A stretch of DNA of 64,000 nt from NCBI RefSeq assembly GCF_002007645.1, contig NZ_CP019791.1, positions 62,001 to 126,000 on the forward strand, in the 5' to 3' direction. The translations under genes were made by a program, and so were the position numbers. Numbering within the stretch: the first letter of the stretch is position 1; the number at the start of each line of letters is the position of its first letter. The notes under the pieces are model-generated. The model was not told the DNA's origin. It made no database searches and saw only the letters and a list, made by a program, of their open reading frames with translations. Shown here one piece after another: positions 43,038-51,698 of the stretch. Source of the DNA: Anaerohalosphaera lusitana (GTDB taxonomy: Bacteria; Planctomycetota; Phycisphaerae; Sedimentisphaerales; Anaerohalosphaeraceae).

Positions 43038-43848
43038 ACTTTCCTCCTGTTAGATCAGCGTTTCGACTTTGTTTATCGCCACGTTTCCAGCCGGGATCGA
43101 ACCAGTAATAATATACCGGCCGTTCCCCCAGCTTGCTTATGATGTAGGCGGTTCGTTCAACACCGTCCGGCATGTTCTTGCGCCGACCGTACGCCTGAAG
43201 GAATCGCCGAAATTCGTATTCGACGATCGACCGCAAATCCGGCTCGAGCGTTCCCAGCTTCGCATGCACCGCCGCCGGATCGACGAACTCTTCCTCTTCG
43301 ATACCCGCCGCACTCAGCAGCTCGATCAGTCTCGCCGCCCGCACCGGCACGGCTCCGCGTATCGAACTCATGCCGGCCCGCTCCAAAAACGGGTTGACCT
43401 TGCCCATCACCGCCTGTGCCTCCACGAAAGGAACGTTCATCTTCGGCATGGTTTCGCGAACCAGCCGAGCCGCAAGACCAAGCCCCCGATACCTTGGCTC
43501 GATCACGACACGGCTGATCAGACGCACTTCCCGATTCAGCATCGCCAGACCGAGACGCCTGTCCCCGAAACCGGCATACCGACCATCCGTCACGACATTT
43601 CGCAGCGCAAGGTTCGGCACCGGCATCGAGTAGACGATCGCACCTACAACACCGCCCTTTTCCATCCCCCACGCCCGCTTGTCACACATCGCGAAGATAG
43701 CCGCATAAGGCCCAAGAGACGTATCGCGGTAGTGAAACCGTGCCAGCCTCTGATACTCTGCCCGACCCGCTCGCTGTATGATCAGGTTGTCCGCAACGCT
43801 GCACGTTTTGCGCTTTGCATCCATTCGCCTATCGATCCGCCCGGCCAT
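43024..43848 (-). CDS. GNAT-type acetyltransferase in the packaging-like island
   Basis: 274 residues from the ATG at 43848 (MAGRIDRRM), with GGAGG six bases before it. A longer frame upstream has no support. The acetyl-CoA loop is ISRVVIEPRYRGLGLAARLV, with R-x-x-G-x-G/A. HYRDTSLGPYA at the N-terminal side and VGAIVYSMPVPNLALRN fit the acetyltransferase half of a known archaeal and phage family in which it is fused to an ABC ATPase (as I recall, COG2401). Here the two are separate genes overlapping by 20 bases. The substrate is unknown, possibly a DNA base or protein. Confidence 0.8.
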   Translation of the reverse strand: MAGRIDRRMDAKRKTCSVADNLIIQRAGRAEYQRLARFHYRDTSLGPYAAIFAMCDKRAWGMEKGGVVGAIVYSMPVPNLALRNVVTDGRYAGFGDRRLGLAMLNREVRLISRVVIEPRYRGLGLAARLVRETMPKMNVPFVEAQAVMGKVNPFLERAGMSSIRGAVPVRAARLIELLSAAGIEEEEFVDPAAVHAKLGTLEPDLRSIVEYEFRRFLQAYGRRKNMPDGVERTAYIISKLGERPVYYYWFDPGWKRGDKQSRNADLTGGKYGTE

Positions 43849-44497
43849 CACCTGCCTCCCTCTCGCGCCTGATGACCTCCGTTCGCCCGCCCAGCTCGAT
43901 CTTGACGATAACATCCGGCCGAAGATCCGCCAGAAAATCGTCACGCGCGCCGGCCAGCACAAATATCTTCTTGCTTCGTCTCGCAAATCGCGCGATGTTG
44001 TGAGCTATCACAGCCGCCCCGATGCGATCGAGGTTAGAACAGAACTCATCCGCGAATATCACTTGCGAATCACCCGCAATCGCACAAGCCAGTCTGTAAC
44101 GATACTTTTGCCCCTCACTCAGATTCGCCGGCTTGTTCAGCACCGTAAATACATCGCTCAGACCCGCCTTGCTCAGTGTCAGCAATTTACCCAGCGTGGT
44201 CTCTCCCGCAATGCAGTCGACTAGCGTTTGCGTTTCGCTAAGCTCGATATCCTCCAGCCGCACCTTCTGCTCCGTGGTCGCTTCATACAATTCCCGCAGC
44301 AGCGTACTCTTTCCCGATCCGCTCGGCCCCGACAGATAGCATATCTGCCCCGGCTCAATCGCCAGATCCAGCTCATACCTCAGCCCGCGCTCGCGCATCG
44401 TACCGACACTGATACCGAACATCCGCATGACCTTGCAGACCTGCTCACTGATCTGCCCATGCCATGGATACACCTTCGCCGCGTTCAATTCGATCAT
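43829..44497 (-). CDS. soluble ABC-type ATPase in the packaging-like island
   Basis: 222 residues without membrane segments. Walker A GPSGSGKSTLL (about 56-66), the ABC signature LSEGQ, Walker B VIFADEF and an H-loop-like FVLAGARDD are present. The signature is close to transporters, but no permease is encoded nearby. The ATPase instead overlaps the acetyltransferase, so it probably works with that enzyme on nucleic acid or protein. AGGAGGAGAAG precedes the ATG. It is the first gene of a four-gene overlapping set. Confidence 0.83.
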   Translation of the reverse strand: MIELNAAKVYPWHGQISEQVCKVMRMFGISVGTMRERGLRYELDLAIEPGQICYLSGPSGSGKSTLLRELYEATTEQKVRLEDIELSETQTLVDCIAGETTLGKLLTLSKAGLSDVFTVLNKPANLSEGQKYRYRLACAIAGDSQVIFADEFCSNLDRIGAAVIAHNIARFARRSKKIFVLAGARDDFLADLRPDVIVKIELGGRTEVIRREREAGDGRADR

Positions 44498-44625
44498 CTT
44501 CTCCTCCTTTCAAAATCCTCGACCCCCAAAATGACAGAACCTTCATCTCCCCCTTTTACCCTCCCCGGCTCACCTTGCGGCCGAACCAGATATGAACGTA
44601 GATTCGGCTCAACGCACAGTCCGTA

Positions 44626-45054
44626 TCATGCCCCCTGACCAGGCTTGACCAGTCGCTGAATATTCATCAGCGCCTTCCTCACACGATACACACTCGTGCC
44701 GCGCTTTCTCGCAATTTTCCGCTGACTCAGCCCTTCCAGAAAATAGTCCCTTGCCACAAGCAGCTCAAATCCCTCAAGCGAGCTCCTGTTCCTCAAACAG
44801 GTCAGATACTCGCTGTTGATAAGCCTGGCCACCAACCGATTGATCCGCCGTGCTATCGTCGCCTCATTCACTCCCGCAACCCTCGCCATCTTGCTGAAGG
44901 TCTCGCCGTGGTCCAGATACATCTCCATGATCGCCCGGTCCTTTCCGCTCAGAACCTCCGCCCGAGCTCGAAGCATATCGATCCTGCCCGCAAAAACACT
45001 ACCACGCCCGTCAGATGCCTCGATCTTATTCAGATCAACTGTCACTTTACTCAT
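44626..45054 (-). CDS. sigma-region-4-like HTH regulator
   Basis: 142 residues. Two HTH-like segments are visible: GETFSKMARVAGVNEATIARRI and GLSQRKIARKRGTSVYRVRKA (about 47-70 and 107-128), the second similar to sigma region 4. There is no region 2, so it is not a full sigma factor. It is the first gene of the island. A palindrome overlaps its probable -10 box, which suits self-control. RBS GGAGAGA. Confidence 0.7.
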   Translation of the reverse strand: MSKVTVDLNKIEASDGRGSVFAGRIDMLRARAEVLSGKDRAIMEMYLDHGETFSKMARVAGVNEATIARRINRLVARLINSEYLTCLRNRSSLEGFELLVARDYFLEGLSQRKIARKRGTSVYRVRKALMNIQRLVKPGQGA

Positions 45055-45187
45055 CTATTCTCTCCTCACTTAGTTGGAAGACTCCTTCCAGCTATTTGAC
45101 TCAACAGTCTACCTCGATTTTGAACAAAAACCTGTAAAACTCACATACCCCCTTAGAATGCAACCCTCAAAACAACTCACTGCTTAG

Positions 45188-45234
45188 TATGTTAACTATT
45201 TACTTAACATAGCTGATATTTTACTATTTCGCAA
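45188..45234 (-). promoter_or_regulatory. promoter with overlapping palindrome before the HTH gene
   Basis: On the minus strand TTGCGA (45234-45229), 17 bases, TATGTT (45211-45206). The -10 box is the first part of an inverted repeat, TATGTTAA, 8 bases, TTAACATA, spanning 45188-45211. This is the layout expected for a repressor-controlled promoter. The surrounding 45055-45456 is AT-rich and shows no gene. Confidence 0.5.
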
Positions 45235-45456
45235 ATTTTATGCAAGCACAATCTTCAAGAATGCAAAAAAACTCTATTCATCCCAAGCTTCAGCCACCTT
45301 AGAATAATCGCTGATAGTCCGGTTTTATTGGGATATTCCTTCTCATTTCAATTGCCGGATAAAGCCCTAAATGTCGTAAATTAAGGCATTTATGGGAATA
45401 TAGTGGAAATCCACCAACCGATAGCATATAATAAGCTAAGTGACGAAGGAAACAGG

Positions 45457-46107
45457 GTGTTGAAAGGTTTTGGCGTGATAAAATATCATATTTTATTGCT
45501 GTTCGTTTTTTGCGGTTCTTCCCTGGCACAACTTACGCGTTACGTCGACAAGGCTCAATTTGTAGATGCCGTGCCGCCAATAGTTGCCACCGAAAGCTTC
45601 GAAGACTTAGCGACCGATGCATCTTCCGCGCAGAGAAACACCATCGAACTCGCACAGGTAACCATCAGTACCCTCGACACAAGTCTTTCAGTTCACAATA
45701 CTCCTGAATACGGTCAGCAGCCAACAGACGGAAGCCAGTACGTCCGCATCAGCGGCGGTGATGAGCCGGGAGGCAGAGAAATTACGTTCGACTTCATAAC
45801 CCCCGTAAACTGGTTCGGTCTGAACATAATCGACTGGGGTGACGGCACCGTCAACGGTTCCGGCGAACTGGTCGCACGCGTCGACTGCACCGAATACATC
45901 GACATAACACAAGGTACCAAACCCGACGGCAACGTGACATTCTTCGGATTCAGCTCAAACAACCCGTTTGACTGTATCACGATTTACAACGACATACCTA
46001 CTGATTCGTGGGCCATCGACGAGCTATATTTTGCAACGCCAGAACCCGCAACGGCCGTGATTTTTGCAGCGGGCACCCTAATGCTCGCCCGCCGTAGAAA
46101 GAAATAA
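45457..46107 (+). CDS. PEP-CTERM sorting domain protein
   Basis: 216 residues from GTG 45457 (TTG 45460 is also possible), following AAGGAAACAGG. The signal peptide is YHILLLFVFCGSSLAQ. The body contains a strand-rich domain (YVRISGGDEPGGREITFDF, WFGLNIIDWGDG) like carbohydrate-binding jelly rolls, then TPEPATAVIF, a hydrophobic stretch and RRRKK, a sorting signal. The cysteine pair in VDCTEY and PFDCITIY could form a disulfide. The gene stands alone. Confidence 0.8.
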   Translation: MLKGFGVIKYHILLLFVFCGSSLAQLTRYVDKAQFVDAVPPIVATESFEDLATDASSAQRNTIELAQVTISTLDTSLSVHNTPEYGQQPTDGSQYVRISGGDEPGGREITFDFITPVNWFGLNIIDWGDGTVNGSGELVARVDCTEYIDITQGTKPDGNVTFFGFSSNNPFDCITIYNDIPTDSWAIDELYFATPEPATAVIFAAGTLMLARRRKK

Positions 46108-46261
46108 GAAGTTTTTACGCCGCGGAAATAAAAAAACAAGGCGTGGTCATTAGAGTAAGTAAAGGTAAACGCGTCTTTACACTTGGGTAAGGCAATGTAG
46201 TTCACTTCTATGAATACTGCTTCCGATTGCCTTGGCATACTCGCCGAAATGGAGGTGAGTC

Positions 46262-47149
46262 ATGACACAGAAAATTATCGACTTCGATAACTTCAGTCCC
46301 GTAGTCCGCAAACTCTATCATTTTATGAGCCCGTGCATCCTTTGCCCACGAAAGTGCGGAGTTGACAGGATTGCAGGCGAAAAAGGTTACTGCGCGGTCG
46401 GACCGGAACCGAGGGTCAGTTCCGCAAGTTCTCATTTCGGCGAAGAGTCCATCCTGGTTGGACGAGGCGGCTCAGGGACCATATTCTTTGCCGGCTGCAA
46501 TCTCGGCTGCATCTTCTGCCAGAACTACCGCGTCAGCCACCAATGCATCGGCGACGAAATTACCGTCCATCAATTGGCGGACACCATGCTGGACCTGCAG
46601 GTCAGGGGATGCGAAAACATCAACCTGGTTTCACCAACCCATCAGATACCTCCAATAGCGGCCGCCATCGAAGACGCACATAAACGAGGCCTGACCCTGC
46701 CGATAGTTTACAACAGCGGTGGATATGATTGTGCAAATACCTTGAGTCTGTTGGAAGGCCTGATCGACATTTACATGCCCGACATGAAATATTCGAATGT
46801 TCAGCACGGCTTGCAATACTCCGATGTCGGTGATTATCCGGGCATAAATTACTCTGCAGTCAAAGAAATGTACAGGCAGGTGGGAGATCTGCAGGTCGAA
46901 AACGGGATCGCGCTCAAAGGACTGATCGTGCGTCACCTGGTTTTGCCTCACGATCTGGCAGGCAGCACCGCTATTATCGATTTCCTGGCCTCCCAGGTAA
47001 GCCCGCATGCAGCGATCAACATAATGGATCAGTACTACCCGGCTTATCACGCGGGCGAATACGAAGAGCTGTGCACAAGCCCCCAAGCCGACGAGATCGC
47101 AAAGGTCAAAGAGTATGCGCATAAAAAAGGCTTGCGGATAATCGACTGA
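46262..47149 (+). CDS. radical SAM protein, PflX-like
   Basis: 295 residues. The radical SAM motif C-x3-C-x2-C is CNLGCIFC, followed by QNY. An N-terminal cysteine group (CILCPRKCGVDRIAGEKGYC) would bind another cluster. This is the arrangement of the uncharacterised PflX group of pyruvate formate-lyase activase homologues. No glycyl-radical enzyme is encoded in the window, so the substrate is open. RBS GGAGGTGAG. It stands alone in its orientation. Confidence 0.9.
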   Translation: MTQKIIDFDNFSPVVRKLYHFMSPCILCPRKCGVDRIAGEKGYCAVGPEPRVSSASSHFGEESILVGRGGSGTIFFAGCNLGCIFCQNYRVSHQCIGDEITVHQLADTMLDLQVRGCENINLVSPTHQIPPIAAAIEDAHKRGLTLPIVYNSGGYDCANTLSLLEGLIDIYMPDMKYSNVQHGLQYSDVGDYPGINYSAVKEMYRQVGDLQVENGIALKGLIVRHLVLPHDLAGSTAIIDFLASQVSPHAAINIMDQYYPAYHAGEYEELCTSPQADEIAKVKEYAHKKGLRIID

Positions 47150-47184
47150 CCATCCACAAGCCGTTCTGTTGCAGAAGGCTTCTC

Positions 47185-47394
47185 TTAGTTATCGCCTTCG
47201 ATCTCTTTTTCCATCTCGTCTACAGCATCTTCGAGATTTTCCTCGGTGACCTCACCGGCCTCTTCCATTTCCTCGCCGGCCTCTTCCATTGTTTCTTCGA
47301 TGTTATCGCCCGGCTCTTCTTCGCCGCCGCATCCCGTGATGCTGAACGAACCAAGAACCATGATCATAACGATCGCAAGTAATTTCCTGACCAT
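47185..47394 (-). CDS. small acidic lipoprotein
   Basis: 69 residues. The lipobox is SITGC (about Cys22), followed by an almost purely acidic helix of repeated EEAGEEMEEAGE type. It should be tethered to the membrane surface. GGAGG precedes the ATG. The acidic composition is shared with the next leftward gene. Members of this kind are found in many genomes without a known role. Confidence 0.6.
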   Translation of the reverse strand: MVRKLLAIVMIMVLGSFSITGCGGEEEPGDNIEETMEEAGEEMEEAGEVTEENLEDAVDEMEKEIEGDN

Positions 47395-47451
47395 AATTTG
47401 CCTCCAAAAATAGATTAGTTTTGCAAAAACGTTTATTTCCGTTAGTCCGCT

Positions 47452-48270
47452 TTACTGATCTGAACCTGCTTCTTTATCTTCGTCGTCTCTGTCGTCATCT
47501 TTATCTTCATCCTCATCCTCGTCCTCGTCCTCATCTTCATCATCATCGTCCATGTCGTCCTCATCATCCGCTTCATCATCGTCATCTGCTTCGTCGCGGT
47601 CAGAGTCTTCTTCCTTATCCTCCTTGCCCTTTTCTTTTTCAGCCTTGTCCGCCTCGCCCGTAACAGCCTTTTCCATTCGGCCGGCAATCCTTTCCATCTT
47701 GCTGTCGTACCGCTTCTGCTCCTTTTCCATCAACTTCTTAACACGCTCAACGACCTTCTCGTTTCCCGTTTCCTCAGCGACCTCCAGCATCTTTTCCATC
47801 CTGGCCTGCCGCCTGAGATGCTTGGTCTTTTCGCGATCGAGCTGCTTGGCTATGGCATCCATTCGCTGGCTGAACTTGTCCGCCTCGGGACTCTTACCTC
47901 TGCCCCGCTCGGCTTCCTCTGACCTGCCTCTACCTCGCTGGGCTTCCTCACCCCGACCCCGGCCCTTACCGCCGTCACCTTCGCGATCGCGTTCACGCTC
48001 TTGTTTTCGTTCTTCATCCCTTTCCTGCTTCCTTTGCCTCTCACGCCTCTGCTCACCACGCTCCTCGTCATCACCTTCATCATTGCGGGCTCTTCTGCCC
48101 CGGCCGCCGCCTCCGCGACCCCGACCGTTTTCCTGATCGTTATCGCTGACTTGTCGACCTCGGCCCTGACCCCCTCTGCCTCGACCCTCATTATCATTCG
48201 CCCCCATTACCGAGCCGCTCAGCCAGAAAAGCACTGCCGCCGTCATCAGAATTGTTACTGTACGTCTCAT
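47452..48270 (-). CDS. exported highly charged protein with acidic repeat tail
   Basis: 272 residues. After a signal peptide (about 1-23, ending VMGA) comes an Arg/Gly-rich segment (GRGRGGQGRGRQ and similar), then Arg/Glu/Lys helices (about 60-200), and finally 60 residues mostly Asp and Glu in short DED repeats. On DNA the tail is a trinucleotide-like repeat at about 47465-47600 that may vary in length. The charge pattern suggests a calcium-binding or matrix protein. No domain was recognised. RBS GGGGAAGAG. Confidence 0.6.
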   Translation of the reverse strand: MRRTVTILMTAAVLFWLSGSVMGANDNEGRGRGGQGRGRQVSDNDQENGRGRGGGGRGRRARNDEGDDEERGEQRRERQRKQERDEERKQERERDREGDGGKGRGRGEEAQRGRGRSEEAERGRGKSPEADKFSQRMDAIAKQLDREKTKHLRRQARMEKMLEVAEETGNEKVVERVKKLMEKEQKRYDSKMERIAGRMEKAVTGEADKAEKEKGKEDKEEDSDRDEADDDDEADDEDDMDDDDEDEDEDEDEDEDKDDDRDDEDKEAGSDQ

Positions 48271-48328
48271 TCTCTTCCCCTTTTGCTCAAGATCATAATT
48301 GTCACATGCGAATAAAAATAGTCAAGCA

Positions 48329-48988
48329 TCAGCCCTTCATCATCTCGTCAATGAATGCCTCCGCCTTCTGGATCGCTTCTTCCATGTCATCGACCAGCAC
48401 ATCGACTCGCGACCTCATATTCGCCAGTTCATCATCCAGTGAAGCTATCGCGACTGCGTTTAGATTATGCTTCAAAAACAAAACCTGATCCTCGAATGAC
48501 TCCAGCACCGGCTCCATTCGAGCCTCAGCCAGCCGCATGGAAGTGATCAGACCGTCATAATTAGTACGGGTCTGCCGCAACTGTCTCGCACTTGCACGCC
48601 GCAGCTCATCGCTGGAATAATCGTCGAGCTCCGCCTCCCATTCATCGAACAGGTCCTCAGCAACGTCTTCCACTTTATCGATACGTGAGCTGAGTTTGTT
48701 TGCGGCATCCTGACTTGCATCATACTCCTGCTTCATACCGTCGTACATCTCCTCCAGCTCACCGCCTTCGAAGTCGACAACAGCCTCGAACTGACTCAGT
48801 GCGGACCGGAACTGGTCTTTCGCTTCGTTCTGACTGTCGCGTGCCGCCTGAACGCGGTCAACGAGTATATCGCGTTTTTCGACGTTGAAACGTTCCATCA
48901 CCCCATAATAGGCATTCTCACAGCCCGAAAGAAAAACACCCCCCGCAAGCAGCAGTATGCTCATCAGTGAGTTCAGTGTCATTCTCAT
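48329..48988 (-). CDS. DUF2959 family lipoprotein
   Basis: 219 residues from the ATG at 48988 (GAGG eight bases before it). The lipobox is FLSGC, followed by ENAYYGVMERFNVEKRDILV, the opening block of the DUF2959 family, and a long helical bundle of charged heptads (EAVVDFEGGELEEMYDGM; NKLSSRIDKVEDVAEDLF). It is probably a periplasmic coiled-coil protein anchored in a membrane. The function of the family is unknown. The longer upstream frame lacks a signal sequence. Confidence 0.8.
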   Translation of the reverse strand: MRMTLNSLMSILLLAGGVFLSGCENAYYGVMERFNVEKRDILVDRVQAARDSQNEAKDQFRSALSQFEAVVDFEGGELEEMYDGMKQEYDASQDAANKLSSRIDKVEDVAEDLFDEWEAELDDYSSDELRRASARQLRQTRTNYDGLITSMRLAEARMEPVLESFEDQVLFLKHNLNAVAIASLDDELANMRSRVDVLVDDMEEAIQKAEAFIDEMMKG

Positions 48989-49318
48989 AAATACCTCGCA
49001 TCTCGTTGCAAACTCTTGTGCCCAACTAACTATCCAAGCGACAACCTTGGTCGCCATAGGTATCCAGACACTTAAACTGTACTGAATCTAACACGTCCAT
49101 GCTCGATTGTCCAGCATATAAAACCAATCCATGATGAATACATTTGTAGATTTTATCCCGCGACCTGTAGAAATAACCGCCAAAATGAATTGTTTGAGGT
49201 GCCCGCAAGCTATGGTTGGAATGATTTGCACCCGGATAGAACTGCCTGCCCCTCAAAACCTTAACTTTCCCGGCTCAGCAAAAGGGTTTTCACCCTGCAT
49301 TATTCAAGATATGCGCGC
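48989..49318. other. gene-free stretch
   Basis: No gene was seen on either strand. Short frames here lack ribosome sites and family patterns. The right end runs into a leftward terminator. Confidence 0.4.
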
Positions 49319-49344
49319 AAAAAAAGCCCACGCAGAACGTGGGC
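49319..49344 (-). terminator. Rho-independent terminator of the leftward PEP-CTERM gene
   Basis: On the minus strand GCCCACG, 5-base loop, CGTGGGC, then T7. The stem is perfect. It lies 72 bases after the stop of the gene at 49417. Confidence 0.9.
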
Positions 49345-49416
49345 GGGTGTCGGGTTCGGAAAGGGGGAACTGAACGAACCCGACCGAGCTATATGTAACG
49401 AGGAGATTTTAACTTA

Positions 49417-49938
49417 TTATCGTACTTTACACTTGCGCGTTGCCGACATACCAAGCATACCAATACCCAGCAGCGCAATCGTTGCCGGCTCAGGAATGAC
49501 AGGGTAGAACGGATCATCATCATCGCCGCCGAAGTAGATGGGCGTTCCCCCACTTGCGGGGCTGATACCACGGCCGGGATAGAAACCGGTGGACGGCACA
49601 AGATTCGAACCGCCAGCAGTAGCTTCACCCGTCGCATCGGCGTCGTCGAATTCCTGGAACAGACTTTCAGGAACCGAAAGATCTGCCACGGTTTGCGTAG
49701 TATCGCTCGTGCTCTGGCTGTTTTCATTTACAGCGCCCGTCGTATTCGGATCTTCTGCCATACGCGGCACGAATACATATTCATCCGCCCTCGGCAGAGG
49801 CTCCGCTACAGGCGGCACTTCATCAAGAGACAATGAAACATCTGCTTTTTGCGGGCCGAGATCGAAATAAGGCCCGGCAGCTGCGGTGCCGGCAAACGCA
49901 AGCAACGCCATAACTGATAGAAGGATGTTGATTCTCAT
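49417..49938 (-). CDS. PEP-CTERM sorting domain protein
   Basis: 173 residues. The signal peptide ends at TAAAG. The middle is Asp/Thr/Pro-rich with no catalytic motif and probably largely disordered. The sorting signal is IPEPATIALLGIGMLGM with a basic end (RKCKVR). A Gly/Asp run (GGDDDDPFYP) precedes it. RBS GAGGGAAC. It is monocistronic and has its own terminator. Probably a surface or extracellular matrix protein. Confidence 0.85.
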   Translation of the reverse strand: MRINILLSVMALLAFAGTAAAGPYFDLGPQKADVSLSLDEVPPVAEPLPRADEYVFVPRMAEDPNTTGAVNENSQSTSDTTQTVADLSVPESLFQEFDDADATGEATAGGSNLVPSTGFYPGRGISPASGGTPIYFGGDDDDPFYPVIPEPATIALLGIGMLGMSATRKCKVR

Positions 49939-50042
49939 GTTCCCTCCCTCTGCGCCAGTCGGAAACCGGCTGGCTGGTTCATCATTATCTTATGTCTTTC
50001 TTCCGATTAACATTATAACAATGGTGGTATATACATATCTAT

Positions 50043-50090
50043 AAAAAAAGGCCGCAGGAAACATAAAAATGTCTCCCAACGGCCTCTGCG
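50043..50090 (-). terminator. Rho-independent terminator after the Gfo/Idh/MocA gene
   Basis: On the minus strand GAGGCCG pairs with CGGCCT, with a second inner stem (GGGAGACAT with ATGTTTCC) and T7 after. It lies about 105 bases after the stop of the gene at 50196. Confidence 0.8.
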
Positions 50091-50195
50091 CGATGTTACG
50101 GTTGTTTTTATGGGCGGATCAGGTGAAATTTTTTGCTGTATCCGCCATTTTTTTCGGGAAAATCGCCATTTTCAGTACTGCTATTAACGATCTCC

Positions 50196-51473
50196 TCAGA
50201 TAAGCGGAGTCTTACCGGGTGTTGCCGCCGGACGGGTCTCCACAGGTCCGAACTCGTATGCTTCCGGTGAAAGATCAAGCTTGGATGCGTTTACGAGCCA
50301 TTTCCAGCTCAAAGCCTTGCCCGTGTACGCACTCATGCGACCCATAATAGCGGTCAAACAGCTCTCAGCCACCCGCTGTCCCTCGTTGAGCGGTTCCCCC
50401 GCACGAATACTCGCAATAAGGTCAGCGTGTTCCACCACGTACGGATTCTTCGCCTCACCAGAAAATCGCCATTCATTCTCGCCGCTGATCCACTGTCGCG
50501 GATCCGAAACGCCCTTCGTACCCACCAGCCGTTCACTAACCCGGGTCGCGGTATTAGGCGTCTGCCGGCACATGCTCATAACTCGGGCGCCGTTGTCGTA
50601 TTCAAACTCGATCGCGAAATGATCGAAAATATTGCCGTACTTGTCCTCGGTACGGACCTCTCTGCCGCCCATACCCATGGCCTTTTTAGGCGGCCCGCCC
50701 ATGGCCCAGTTGATCACATCGATATTGTGCACGTGCTGCTCGACAATGTGATCGCCGCTCAGCCAGGTGAAATACAGCCAGTTCCGACACTGCCATTCCA
50801 TCTCGGACCATTCGGGTTTCTTTTCCTTCACCCACAGCCCGCCCATGTTCCAGTAGCACTGCCCGCCGACTATCTCACCGATCGCACCGTCATGGATACG
50901 CTTCATGGCCTCGATATAGCTCGCCTGGTGTCTCCGCTGCGTACCGGCAACGATACCCAGCTTCTTGGCTTTAGCCTGCTTGGAAGCCTCGATCACCTTC
51001 CTTGCCCCTACAGCATCCACGCATACGGGCTTTTCCATAAACACGTGCTTGCCCTGACGGACACATTCTTCAAGGTGGATCGGCCTGAAATGCGGAGGTG
51101 CGGCAGTGACAATAAGGTCCACTTCTTCAATGGCACAGACCTTCTTGTAGTTGTCAAAGCCCGTAAACATGGTCTCAGGAGTAACCTTGACGCGGTCAGC
51201 AAAATCCTTCTTCAGCCGCCTCAGCGAGCCGTCAAGACGATCCTGGAAAAGATCGCCCATCGCGACCACCTCGACCGCCGGATCGGCCCGAAGACAATCG
51301 ATAGTGGCTCCTGTCCCGCGTCCGCCGCAGCCTATCACACCAACGCGGATCTTCTCTTCGCCCGCCGCGAACACGCTTGCGGGCCCAGCCACCGCGGCCA
51401 ATGATACCGCAGAAGTTGCTTTGATGAAATCACGTCTTGAAAAAGACCGTGGGGTGCTGATATTTCGCTCCAT
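50196..51473 (-). CDS. Gfo/Idh/MocA family oxidoreductase with Tat signal
   Basis: 425 residues. A twin-arginine signal (SFSRRDFIKATSAVSLA) is followed by a Rossmann fold with VGVIGCGGRGTG and the EKPVCVDA motif of the family, with a C-terminal substrate domain. It probably oxidises a sugar or inositol using a tightly bound NAD(P). Export with bound cofactor would explain the Tat route. RBS CGGAGAAG. It lies 225 bases after the related gene at 51699 and 1.7 kb from an isomerase-like gene, all leftward. Confidence 0.92.
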   Translation of the reverse strand: MERNISTPRSFSRRDFIKATSAVSLAAVAGPASVFAAGEEKIRVGVIGCGGRGTGATIDCLRADPAVEVVAMGDLFQDRLDGSLRRLKKDFADRVKVTPETMFTGFDNYKKVCAIEEVDLIVTAAPPHFRPIHLEECVRQGKHVFMEKPVCVDAVGARKVIEASKQAKAKKLGIVAGTQRRHQASYIEAMKRIHDGAIGEIVGGQCYWNMGGLWVKEKKPEWSEMEWQCRNWLYFTWLSGDHIVEQHVHNIDVINWAMGGPPKKAMGMGGREVRTEDKYGNIFDHFAIEFEYDNGARVMSMCRQTPNTATRVSERLVGTKGVSDPRQWISGENEWRFSGEAKNPYVVEHADLIASIRAGEPLNEGQRVAESCLTAIMGRMSAYTGKALSWKWLVNASKLDLSPEAYEFGPVETRPAATPGKTPLI

Positions 51474-51698
51474 TTACATCTTCTCCGTTTAAACTATCAA
51501 TTTTCAAACGTATACCCATAACCGCACGCCCATGCGGCCGTTCAGAGTCGGACAGGCCAGCACCCTCGCCTTGCCGTTTCGACATCTGTAAAAACAAGAC
51601 GTTTATTTCGCAGCTTCTCTTCCAAAAAAACTGCGAAGGATGCCATTTTTTTAAAAAGGACCAGATTTTCCGGCCTCATACGGACCTGACCCACCCTG

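Noticed and set aside
47465-47600. Apparent simple-sequence repeat array
   Set aside because: Not a CRISPR or non-coding repeat: it encodes the Asp/Glu tail of the leftward charged protein.
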